Positions 8,285 through 16,818 of a stretch of 64,000 bases of DNA are shown here, in pieces. The notes beneath the pieces were generated by a model. That model worked only from the letters and a program-made list of their open reading frames with translations. It did not search any database and was not told where the DNA came from. Positions within the stretch are counted from its first letter, which is position 1; every line of letters starts with the position of its first letter. Source of the stretch: Dyella terrae (GTDB taxonomy: Bacteria > Pseudomonadota > Gammaproteobacteria > Xanthomonadales > Rhodanobacteraceae); assembly GCF_022394535.1 (NCBI RefSeq), contig NZ_CP089414.1, forward strand, positions 1,612,001 to 1,676,000. The letters are read 5' to 3'. Both the position numbers and the translations under genes were made by a program.

Positions 8285-8294
8285 GGGTATGAAT

Positions 8295-8379
8295 GGAGGC
8301 CGCGAGGACAGCGGCGGCCTCCAACCTAGTCCGTCGACATCGGACCATGGGCCAACCTGGAGGCGGTCTCCCGACCGCC
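8295..8379. terminator. pair of hairpins between convergent genes
   Basis: GGAGGCCGC (8295-8303) pairs with GCGGCCTCC (8314-8322), and GGCGGTC (8362-8368) pairs with GACCGCC (8373-8379). They lie between the lipocalin-like gene and the convergent glutaminase gene. Neither is followed by a run of T, so termination is only plausible. Confidence 0.4.
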
Positions 8380-8396
8380 CTCACCCATGGCCGATC

Positions 8397-9320
8397 CTAA
8401 AATATCGACTGCCCGGTCATGGAGGTAAGCATTTCCAGCGCCTGGCAGCCAGCCAGCGAGTTGCCATTGGCATCGAGCCCTGGCGACCACACGCACACGG
8501 CCATTTCACCGGGAAGCACGGCGACGATGCCACCACCCACGCCGCTCTTCGCTGGCAGCCCAACGCGATAAACAAAGTCGCCCGCCGCATCATAGGTGCC
8601 GCAAGTCAGCATGAGCGCGGACAAGCGCTTGGCCGAACTTGGATCAACAACCTGCTTGCCGGTAAGCGGCACAACGCCACCATTGGCCAGGAAGAGAGCC
8701 GCCTTGGCGATCTCGACGCAGTTCATGGTGATGGCACAGTAACGACAATACGCGTCGACCACGACGTCCGGCGGCATATCCATGTTGCCGAAGCTTGCCA
8801 TGAAGTGCGCCATCGCGAGGTGGCGATGGTCGTGTTGTAGTTCTGACTGGGCGACATGAACGTCGTAGCCAATGTCGGCGACACCCGACAACGCATGGAT
8901 GAACTCGACGAGCGCGGTTTCAGCCCTCGAAAAATGACGGCACAGCACGTCGGTGACAACCAGAGCGCCCGCATTGAGGAAGGGGTTTCGTGGCTTGCCA
9001 CGCTCGCTCTCGAGCTGAACCAGCGAGTTGAATGCGGTCCCTGATGGCTCGCGGCCAACGCGTTGCCACAGCTTGTCCCCTAAAAGCTGGAATGCCAGCG
9101 TGCACGAGAAGAGTTTCGAAATGCTCTGAATCGAGAAACGCTCATGGGCGTCGCCAATGGTATGGATCGCGCCGTCAAGCGTGACCACCGCCATGCCGAA
9201 CTTGTCAGCCGGCACGCTCGCGAGCTCGGGAATGTAATCAGCGACGTGCCCCGCACCAATCCACGGTGCGATTTCGGCATGGATGCGTTCGAGGATCGAC
9301 GGGTAGTTCGGATGGGTCAT
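8397..9320 (-). CDS. glsA: glutaminase
   Basis: 307 residues from ATG 9320 (MTHPNYPSILERIHAEIAPW). It converts glutamine to glutamate and ammonia in the cytoplasm. Family motifs: FSIQSISKLFS, whose S-x-x-K is the catalytic serine and lysine shared with beta-lactamase-like enzymes; GREPSGTAFNSLVQLE; KPRNPFLNAGALVV; TMNCVEIAKAALFLANGGV; and KSGVGGGIVAVLPG. The usual length is about 305. The frame is open 28 codons further upstream, but the family starts at the chosen ATG. No strong Shine-Dalgarno is visible. It appears to be monocistronic. Confidence 0.95.
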   Translation of the reverse strand: MTHPNYPSILERIHAEIAPWIGAGHVADYIPELASVPADKFGMAVVTLDGAIHTIGDAHERFSIQSISKLFSCTLAFQLLGDKLWQRVGREPSGTAFNSLVQLESERGKPRNPFLNAGALVVTDVLCRHFSRAETALVEFIHALSGVADIGYDVHVAQSELQHDHRHLAMAHFMASFGNMDMPPDVVVDAYCRYCAITMNCVEIAKAALFLANGGVVPLTGKQVVDPSSAKRLSALMLTCGTYDAAGDFVYRVGLPAKSGVGGGIVAVLPGEMAVCVWSPGLDANGNSLAGCQALEMLTSMTGQSIF

Positions 9321-9452
9321 TAGAGGAAAGCGAGAAGCCGATCGGATCTGGTTGGCGATGATAGCTCGTCGCGTCACCCTGATGACCAGCAAGGACGATG
9401 GCATCAGCTATAAGCAGGGAGCGCACCATCGTTCCGCGGGAACGTCGAACGA

Positions 9453-9827
9453 TCAGGGTGCATCACCCGGCGCGGAATCGAGGAAAACGTAGAGTGCAGC
9501 GATCTTTCCGTCGCGGACGATGATCACATCCCAGCCGGTGTAATTGGGCGACTCACCGCGCGGACCGGAGCCCCACGCCAAGCGAGCGGCATTGTGGAGA
9601 ACTTGGGGCTTGTTGTGCGGCGTGTACACGAAATGCGGATGCGTCGCGCGAAGATCGCCGGAGAATGTGTCGAGCGCGTCATGACCGGCGATCACAGCGA
9701 TCGGCGTATAGACCACACAGTCTTCGGTATAGAGCTCCTTGATGGCGGCACGGCGACGCGTTGCGTCCCCTTCGCCAAACACTTCTTGAAGATTGCGATG
9801 GAGCAGTTCGTGGATACGGTCACTCAT
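9453..9827 (-). CDS. NTF2-like / SnoaL-type small protein
   Basis: 124 residues with AAGGAGACATGCC before ATG. Pattern of the nuclear-transport-factor-2-like cone: AIKELYTEDCVVYTPIAVIA, GHDALDTFSGDLRATHPHFV and WDVIIVRDGKIAALYVFLDS. Such proteins are small cytosolic enzymes or ligand binders. It is the last gene of a three-gene minus-strand cluster with a DoxX protein and a short-chain dehydrogenase, under a divergent LysR regulator, a common arrangement for stress or solvent-responsive oxidoreductases. Confidence 0.8.
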   Translation of the reverse strand: MSDRIHELLHRNLQEVFGEGDATRRRAAIKELYTEDCVVYTPIAVIAGHDALDTFSGDLRATHPHFVYTPHNKPQVLHNAARLAWGSGPRGESPNYTGWDVIIVRDGKIAALYVFLDSAPGDAP

Positions 9828-9972
9828 GGCATGTCTCCTTAGTCAGTGAAGCGGAAAATCGATGTGATGATGTATGGCTGTATTTCTTTCGGCGCGATGA
9901 AGGCCTGGATGCTGTTGGGCAGCGCAAAAGCGAGCACCAACCGGCGCGGCCAAGGCCGCGCCGGTCGGCATC

Positions 9973-10410
9973 TCAGGCACGGCGACCATCGAGGCTGACA
10001 CGACCGCCGCCAAAGGCGATCACGTTCAACAGGCCACCCGCTATCGCCACGTTCTTGAAGAAGTGGATGAACTGGTTTTGGTCACCGAAGTGGTTATGGA
10101 AAAACAGCGCCGTCACGAGCGTGAACAGGAACATGACTGAAGCGACGATGCGCGTGCGGTAACCCAGCAGCAGCGTGATACCACCGGCAAGTTCGACGAA
10201 CGCGGAGAGTGCGAACGCCACGGATGGCAACGGCAATCCAACGGATTGGATGTAACCGATGGTCATCGCGGGAGCGGCGAGCTTGGAAAGCCCCGCCAGG
10301 ATGAAGAGCGTGCTGATCATCAGGCGTCCCACGGCGGGAACGACGGTGGTGACGACACTGGGAGTGGCCGGGGAAACAGCGGCCGTTTCTGCATAAGTCT
10401 GGTTGCTCAT
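9973..10410 (-). CDS. DoxX-family membrane protein
   Basis: 145 residues with four predicted membrane helices: LMISTLFILAGLSKLAAPAM, a helix around VAFALSAFVELAGGITLLLG, one around VASVMFLFTLVTALFFHNHF, and the last around FFKNVAIAGGLLNVIAFGGG. This is the DoxX/YphA layout, including the FI-G--K signature in helix 1. Function is not settled for the family; links to quinone or thiol redox have been proposed. AGGACATTCCC precedes ATG. It lies between the NTF2-like and SDR genes on the same strand. Confidence 0.88.
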   Translation of the reverse strand: MSNQTYAETAAVSPATPSVVTTVVPAVGRLMISTLFILAGLSKLAAPAMTIGYIQSVGLPLPSVAFALSAFVELAGGITLLLGYRTRIVASVMFLFTLVTALFFHNHFGDQNQFIHFFKNVAIAGGLLNVIAFGGGRVSLDGRRA

Positions 10411-10505
10411 GGGAATGTCCTCTGGGATGGATGGTTTGTATGGATGGTGGTGGTGCGGGGATGGACGGCCGGCCTATGCATGACCGACCGCTTGAAAGAT
10501 GTGGC

Positions 10506-11261
10506 TCAGATCTGGGCCTGACCGCCGTCGACGAAGAGCTCGGTGCCGGCGACGAAACTCGCGTCCGAAGAGGCAAGAAAAACAGCAGCACCGGCCACCT
10601 CGTCGGGATCGCCCACGCGTCCGAGCGGGACGGTGGTCGCCATGTAATCGAGCAGGCCCTGTTGCTGCGCCGCGCCCGAGCCAGCGAGTTCGACCAGGCC
10701 GGGCGTCTTGATCGGGCCTGGGCTGATCACGTTCACGCGAATGCCGCGCGACTTGAGGTCGAGCGTCCAGCTCCGCGCAAAGTTGCGCACGGCCGCTTTC
10801 GACGCGCTGTAGACGCTGAAAGCGGGCGTGCCTTTCACGCTTACGTTGGAACCGGTGAGGATCACCGATGCGCCGTCGACCAACAGCGGTAGCGCCTTCT
10901 GCACGGTGAAGATCACGCTCTTCACGTTGCGCCCGAAGGTTTCGTCGTACTGCTCTTCGGTGATGGAGCCCAGGGGCAGCATTGAGCCGCCACCGGCATT
11001 AACGAACAACACGTCGATGCGGCCGGCCTGCGTCTTCACGCGTTCGTAGAGACGATTGAGATCGCTGAGGTTGCTCGAATCCGCCTGGACGCCCGTGGCC
11101 CGTGGCCCGATAGCCGACACGGCGGCATCGAGTTCGGCCTGCCGGCGACCGGTGACAAAAACCTGAGCGCCTTCGGATGCAAAACGCTTGGCGGTAGCGA
11201 GGCCGATACCGGTGGTGCCACCGGTTACGACGGCGACTTTTCCTTCGAGTTTCCTAGCCAT
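10506..11261 (-). CDS. SDR-family NAD(P)-dependent oxidoreductase
   Basis: 251 residues from ATG 11261, preceded by AGGAGACACATC. Rossmann motif VVTGGTTGIGLATAKRFASE (TGxxxGIG), LFVNAGGG, the catalytic serine region VILTGSNVS, YSASKAA (Tyr and Lys), and ISPGPIKTPG. C-terminal GTELFVDGGQAQI completes a classical short-chain dehydrogenase of about 250 residues. The substrate is not deducible. It is the first gene of the SDR-DoxX-NTF2 cluster and divergent from a LysR gene. Confidence 0.93.
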   Translation of the reverse strand: MARKLEGKVAVVTGGTTGIGLATAKRFASEGAQVFVTGRRQAELDAAVSAIGPRATGVQADSSNLSDLNRLYERVKTQAGRIDVLFVNAGGGSMLPLGSITEEQYDETFGRNVKSVIFTVQKALPLLVDGASVILTGSNVSVKGTPAFSVYSASKAAVRNFARSWTLDLKSRGIRVNVISPGPIKTPGLVELAGSGAAQQQGLLDYMATTVPLGRVGDPDEVAGAAVFLASSDASFVAGTELFVDGGQAQI

Positions 11262-11322
11262 GATGTGTCTCCTGGATGGGGTTGAGTGCTGCTGCAGGAC
11301 AAATCTAGGGCTGCGTGCTACT

Positions 11323-11330
11323 TTTCGAAA
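11323..11330. promoter_or_regulatory. palindromic core in the SDR/LysR divergent spacer
   Basis: TTTCGAAA is a perfect palindrome inside the weaker 16-base dyad CTACTTTTCGAAATAG (11318-11333). It lies between the SDR start and the divergent LysR start, where a LysR protein would bind. The assignment is by position only. Confidence 0.35.
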
Positions 11331-11366
11331 TAGAAATGAATGAAAACCATCGTTGCAGGAATGTCG

Positions 11367-12326
11367 ATGATGAAACTGCCGGATTTCGAAGGGCTCGCGA
11401 TGTTCGCGAAGGTGGCCGAAGAAGGCTCGTTCGCCGGAGCGGCCACAGCCATGGGCGTATCGGTTGCCACGGTGTCCCGCGCAGTCACGCGCCTGGAAGA
11501 GCGTTTGGGCGGCCGCTTGTTCAACCGCACGTCCCGACGGCTCGCCCTCACGGACTACGGCCACTCGCTCGCCGAGCGAGCCGCAAAGATCTATGCCGAT
11601 GCGGAGGAAGCCGAAGACTTTGCGCGCGAGACGTCGAGCCGGCCACGCGGCCTGGTCAAACTCGCGGCACCGCTCTCGTTCGGCGCGCGCTGGGTAGCGC
11701 CGTTACTGCCTGAGTTTTTCCGGACCTATCCGGACATTTCCGTCGACCTTCATCTCACGGATTCGCATGCCGATCTGATCGGCGAGGGTTTTGACGCTGC
11801 GTTGCGCGTCGCCATTCTGGAAGACTCCTCGCTGGTCGCGCGGCTCATTGCACCGGTGCGCCGGTTTGTCGTGGCGTCGCCTACCTATCTGTCCCGTTAT
11901 GGTCGCCCCCAGCATCCGCATGACCTGGGCGCGCATCAGTGCCTGACCTACGTTAACCGGAGCAAGCGCGACGTCTGGCGTTTTACCCACGCAAACGGCG
12001 AGGAATGCATGGTCACGCCCACCGGCATGTTGCGCACGACGAGTGTGGAGGCACAGCTGCCGACCGTGCTCGCCGGACTCGCCATTACCGAACTACCTGA
12101 ATTTGCCGCGGCACCCTACCTTCGAGACAAGCAGCTTGAATCCATTCTTCCTGACTGGCGTTTGCCGGAAGGTGGCTTGTACTTCGTTACGCCGACTGCC
12201 CGGGCGCGGCCGGCCAAGGTGAGCGCGCTGGCCGACTTTTTCATCGCCAAGCTGACGTCGGCGGAATGGCGAGCAGAGATCGCGCCGAGTGGAAAGTCGA
12301 CCGGCCGCCGTGGCAAGCACGCATAG
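11367..12326 (+). CDS. LysR-family transcriptional regulator
   Basis: About 319 residues. N-terminal winged helix: LPDFEGLAMFAKVAEEGSFA, VATVSRAVTRLEERLGGRLF and NRTSRRLALTDYG. The effector domain has LVKLAAPLSFGARWVAPLLP and DLHLTDSHADLIGEGFDAAL. ATG 11367 is chosen because GCAGGA stands six bases before it; ATGs at 11340, 11361 and 11370 are in the same frame. It probably regulates the divergent SDR-DoxX-NTF2 cluster. The C-terminus is long and basic (KSTGRRGKHA). Confidence 0.92.
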   Translation: MMKLPDFEGLAMFAKVAEEGSFAGAATAMGVSVATVSRAVTRLEERLGGRLFNRTSRRLALTDYGHSLAERAAKIYADAEEAEDFARETSSRPRGLVKLAAPLSFGARWVAPLLPEFFRTYPDISVDLHLTDSHADLIGEGFDAALRVAILEDSSLVARLIAPVRRFVVASPTYLSRYGRPQHPHDLGAHQCLTYVNRSKRDVWRFTHANGEECMVTPTGMLRTTSVEAQLPTVLAGLAITELPEFAAAPYLRDKQLESILPDWRLPEGGLYFVTPTARARPAKVSALADFFIAKLTSAEWRAEIAPSGKSTGRRGKHA

Positions 12327-12333
12327 CCAGATC

Positions 12334-13461
12334 ATGGAAACCAACCGTATCATCCGGCGACTGGCTCCCCTGAAGCAGCTCATGGGCGAGCTGTTTCGCG
12401 ACCTGGCGACCTTGCTGAAACCCGGCCCGCGGATGGTGGATCAGGCCGAAGCGATTGCCTCTGTGCTGCTGGCTATCGCCATCGCGCAACTGGCAGGCAC
12501 GCGCAATGTGGGATGGGCCGCTTTCAGTGGCTTCATGGTCATACGCTCGCATCTCTCCGCCAGCACGCAACGCGCGGCGTTGCGCGTGCTCGGTACCGTG
12601 CTCGGTGCCCTCGGTGGCTACGTCGTCGCCACACAGATCGTCGGGCATCCGCTCTGGGCCAGCCTTTCGCTAGGCCTCGTAGTCACCGCCACCATGTACA
12701 TGGTGCTGGTCGGGCGACGGACGTATGCGTGGCTGTTCACCGGCCTGACCTTTCTCATGGTGGTGGTCGAAAGCGTCGTTCCGCAGGCAAGCTCGCCCGC
12801 GTCATACGCGGTGTCGCGCGTGGTGGAGATTTTGATCGGCACGTCAGCCAGCCTGATCATCAGTTACCTGTCGTCGAAGACCTTGCGCCACTGGATACCG
12901 GGCCAGCCACCCAAGCTCGCGGTGTCCCAGTTCGGATGGCACACGAACGCGGCATGGCATGCACTGCAGGCCGGCATCGCGGCGGCGCTGGTTCCGCTGT
13001 TCTATCGCTGGGTCGCTATTCCTGCGCTGATCCAGGCCGGCATCACGGTGATGGCGGTAATGGCCGTTCCCCTGGTGAGTCTCGACACGAATCGCAGAGT
13101 TGTCTCCACGCGCATGGTCCATCGCTTCATCGGCTGCAGCCTGGGCGCCCTGCTGGCCATCGCCATTCTGTTGTCCTGCGGTCACAACGCTGTGCTCATC
13201 ACGCTCGGCCTGTGCCTTGGCGTGGCGATAGGCCGCCATATCGAGAACGGCCCGCATCGTTACGGTTACATCGGCGTGCAGTTCGCACTCGCCTTCCTGG
13301 TGGTGCTGGTACCCGACCGCTACGCCAGCGCGGATATCGGGCCGGGCGTGGAGCGCTTGCTTGGCATCCTGGCCGGCTTTGCCATGCTGGTGCTGACACA
13401 GCAGCTATTCCGGGCCATGCGCGCCCTGCCCTCGCGCATTGCCGGTATGAGGCGGCGCTGA
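12334..13461 (+). CDS. FUSC-family integral membrane protein
   Basis: About 375 residues from ATG 12334, seven bases after the LysR stop; an upstream in-frame GTG at 12289 would overlap that gene. There are two blocks of hydrophobic helices: [59 protein letters not shown], and in the second half [20 protein letters not shown] and [20 protein letters not shown]. The GWAxxSGFMV and R-x-x-GT--G patterns fit the FUSC superfamily (fusaric acid resistance, aromatic acid exporter-like). The partner membrane-fusion protein seen in AaeAB systems is missing. Confidence 0.85.
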   Translation: METNRIIRRLAPLKQLMGELFRDLATLLKPGPRMVDQAEAIASVLLAIAIAQLAGTRNVGWAAFSGFMVIRSHLSASTQRAALRVLGTVLGALGGYVVATQIVGHPLWASLSLGLVVTATMYMVLVGRRTYAWLFTGLTFLMVVVESVVPQASSPASYAVSRVVEILIGTSASLIISYLSSKTLRHWIPGQPPKLAVSQFGWHTNAAWHALQAGIAAALVPLFYRWVAIPALIQAGITVMAVMAVPLVSLDTNRRVVSTRMVHRFIGCSLGALLAIAILLSCGHNAVLITLGLCLGVAIGRHIENGPHRYGYIGVQFALAFLVVLVPDRYASADIGPGVERLLGILAGFAMLVLTQQLFRAMRALPSRIAGMRRR

Positions 13462-13531
13462 CAACGGCTTCGCGCGCCATGATGAAGCATGGACGCGGCG
13501 ACGCTTCCGCCTGGAAACGGGACTCGCCCAA

Positions 13532-13574
13532 ATACTACCGGGGAGTATGTGATATATATACCCCACCCCAGTAT
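13532..13574. promoter_or_regulatory. tandem FrmR-type operators
   Basis: Two 17-base elements, ATACTACCGGGGAGTAT (13532-13548) and ATACCCCACCCCAGTAT (13558-13574), lie just before frmR. The ATAC---CC/GG---AGTAT form resembles operators of the CsoR/RcnR/FrmR group. Repression by FrmR and release by formaldehyde is inferred from the family. Confidence 0.7.
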
Positions 13575-13589
13575 AGACGAGGCATCGAC

Positions 13590-15034
<1,445 letters not shown>

Positions 15035-15045
15035 TGCACGAGTGA

Positions 15046-15074
15046 ACCATCGTCGGCGCCATGCCGACGATGGT
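15046..15074 (+). terminator. strong hairpin after frmA
   Basis: A perfect 12-base-pair stem, ACCATCGTCGGC with GCCGACGATGGT around a 5-base loop, 11 bases after the frmA stop and followed by TTCTCGTT. A Rho-independent terminator with a short T tract. Confidence 0.75.
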
Positions 15075-15090
15075 TTCTCGTTAGTGCAAC

Positions 15091-15124
15091 CAAAGAAAAA
15101 GAAAGCTCCGCGTCCTTGCGGAGC
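15091..15124 (-). terminator. Rho-independent terminator of the HAF-type gene
   Basis: On the minus strand GCTCCGC pairs with GCGGAGC (15124-15118 and 15111-15105) and is followed by TTTCTTTTTCTTTG. It lies directly after the stop of the secreted repeat protein. Confidence 0.85.
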
Positions 15125-15135
15125 CCTCTTCCCGC

Positions 15136-16074
15136 TCAGTGTTGATGCGACAGTGCGGTCGGCGTGGCGATGAAGCCATGCTGCTGATGGTTCGCATCGA
15201 GGTAATAGCCGGACACCACGCCAAAGTTGTTGATGGTGGTGGCCGCCGTGCCGGTCGAACCCGGCATGTCGAGCTGGATGAACTTGCCATCCTGCAGGAT
15301 GAAGGAATGCATCGGGCCCGTGGCGCCCCAGAAATAGCCGGCGATCTGCCCAACGTCATTGATGGCAAAAATCACCGTGTTGCTGGCGCCGGGCACGTCG
15401 ATCGTGGTGATCGTTCCGTTCGCGTCGCGATAGAAACCGTGCGGTTGGGGCGCCTTCGGATTGGTGTCCCAATAGCCGACGGACTGGTTGAGGTCATTGA
15501 TGCCCAGCGGATAGGTTTCGACGGAACCCGCCACATCGAACGGCGTGTCCCAGCCATGTCCGCGACGCAGAATGCCGTGGAACGCACCATCGGCACCCCA
15601 GTACACGCCCAGGATGGTGCCGAACTCGTTATAGCCGTCCACGTTCGAGTTGGGATGACCGGGGAAGTCCACCGTCTCGAAATGCTTACCGTTGATGACA
15701 AAGCCATGCTGCGCGCCGGCTGCGTCTGCATAGCCACCGTAGGTGTTGCCCAAATCGTTGGGACCACCCGCCGCACTGAAGTAAGTGCCCAACATCGTCG
15801 GGTCGAGCGATTCGAAACGGCCATGGCGATACACCATGGCATGCGCAGTGCCGCCGTTAAGGGCGAACTGGCCGCCCAGGTCACCAAAATCGTTGATGCC
15901 CCAGAAGATGGTCTGTGACGAGCCGGGATAATCGAGCGTCTGGTAGGTATAGCTGCCGGGCGTCGGGGCGGTGCCGCTGTCCGCGGAAGCAACACCCGCA
16001 AGGCTGGCGAAGGCCAGCGCGAAAGCAACTGCGGCCCTTGTGAGGCGGCCGTATGTAGCGCGATGATTCGACAT
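15136..16074 (-). CDS. secreted HAF-repeat-like protein
   Basis: 312 residues from ATG 16074, behind GAGAGGAT. Signal peptide with AAVAFALAFASLAGVASADS. The mature part is built of repeats of about 45 residues, each with an IN-D/F-G-x-x-x-G-Y core: GINDFGDLGG, FGTILGVYWG, GINDLNQSVGYW, AINDVGQIAGYFWG and NNFGVVSGYYLD, alternating with HGF and VDFPG/IDVPG/LDMPG segments. This is the pattern of extracellular HAF-family repeats, often beta-propeller-like. No enzyme motif was seen; a role at the cell surface is inferred from the signal peptide only. Confidence 0.75.
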   Translation of the reverse strand: MSNHRATYGRLTRAAVAFALAFASLAGVASADSGTAPTPGSYTYQTLDYPGSSQTIFWGINDFGDLGGQFALNGGTAHAMVYRHGRFESLDPTMLGTYFSAAGGPNDLGNTYGGYADAAGAQHGFVINGKHFETVDFPGHPNSNVDGYNEFGTILGVYWGADGAFHGILRRGHGWDTPFDVAGSVETYPLGINDLNQSVGYWDTNPKAPQPHGFYRDANGTITTIDVPGASNTVIFAINDVGQIAGYFWGATGPMHSFILQDGKFIQLDMPGSTGTAATTINNFGVVSGYYLDANHQQHGFIATPTALSHQH

Positions 16075-16206
16075 GACTTCTATCCTCTCTTGGATGCGAC
16101 GGGTGATGGCATTCCCTGGGCTTGTTGTCGTTCCGAATACCGCCATCTCTCCTTACAGCGCAAAAAGGGAGTCGATAGCGACACGACCAAAGGAAGGTCG
16201 ACACAC

Positions 16207-16752
16207 ATGAACGCAGAGCCGCAGATCACCCAGGTGCTTTCGCGCGCCGCCAACGGCGATGCCGCGGCGTTCGATACCTTGATCCCGAAGATCTACACGA
16301 CCCTGCGCCGCCTTGCGCAGCACCAGCGCGCACGCGAAGCCGTGCATACGTTGGAAACCACCGCGCTGGTCCACGAGGCTTACCTGAAGCTGATCGCCAG
16401 CGACGAACTCGCCTTCGCCGATCGCGCCCATCTGTATGCGTACATGAGCCGCGTGATGCGGCATCTGCTGATCGACCACGCGCGACGCCGAAAGGCACAG
16501 AAACGCCAGGCACCCGAGCTGACGGCTGCGCAGGACGCGTCAGACATCATCGATGTACTCGCCATCGACGAGGCGCTGACCCGGCTGGCCGCCACCGACG
16601 CGCGCCTCGCCCGCGTAGCCGAGCTGCGCCTGTTCGCCGACCTGTCGAGTCCGGAGATCGCCGAGGCGCTGGACGTCACGGCACGCACGGTGGAGCGCGA
16701 CTGGCTCAAGGCGCGTACCTTCCTGGCCGCCTGCCTGATGCCCGATGCGTAA
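16207..16752 (+). CDS. ECF-type RNA polymerase sigma factor (kinase-associated group)
   Basis: 181 residues from ATG 16207 behind AAAGGAAGG. Region 2: LIPKIYTTLRRLAQHQRARE, HTLETTALVHEAYLKLI and HLYAYMSRVMRHLLIDHARR. Region 4: RVAELRLFADLSSPEIAEAL and VTARTVERDWLKARTFL. The LVHEAYLKL and DHARRR signatures are those of the sigma group found next to Ser/Thr kinases in Xanthomonadales and Planctomycetes. No anti-sigma factor is present; instead the kinase gene follows 66 bases downstream, which suggests activation by phosphorylation, as reported for the related EcfK/PknS pair of Xanthomonas citri. Confidence 0.9.
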   Translation: MNAEPQITQVLSRAANGDAAAFDTLIPKIYTTLRRLAQHQRAREAVHTLETTALVHEAYLKLIASDELAFADRAHLYAYMSRVMRHLLIDHARRRKAQKRQAPELTAAQDASDIIDVLAIDEALTRLAATDARLARVAELRLFADLSSPEIAEALDVTARTVERDWLKARTFLAACLMPDA

Positions 16753-16818
16753 GCGATGTCGCAATCTGCCCATTGAATACGCTATAGGGGTAAATCCGTT
16801 GAGTAACTTGCGCCGCCC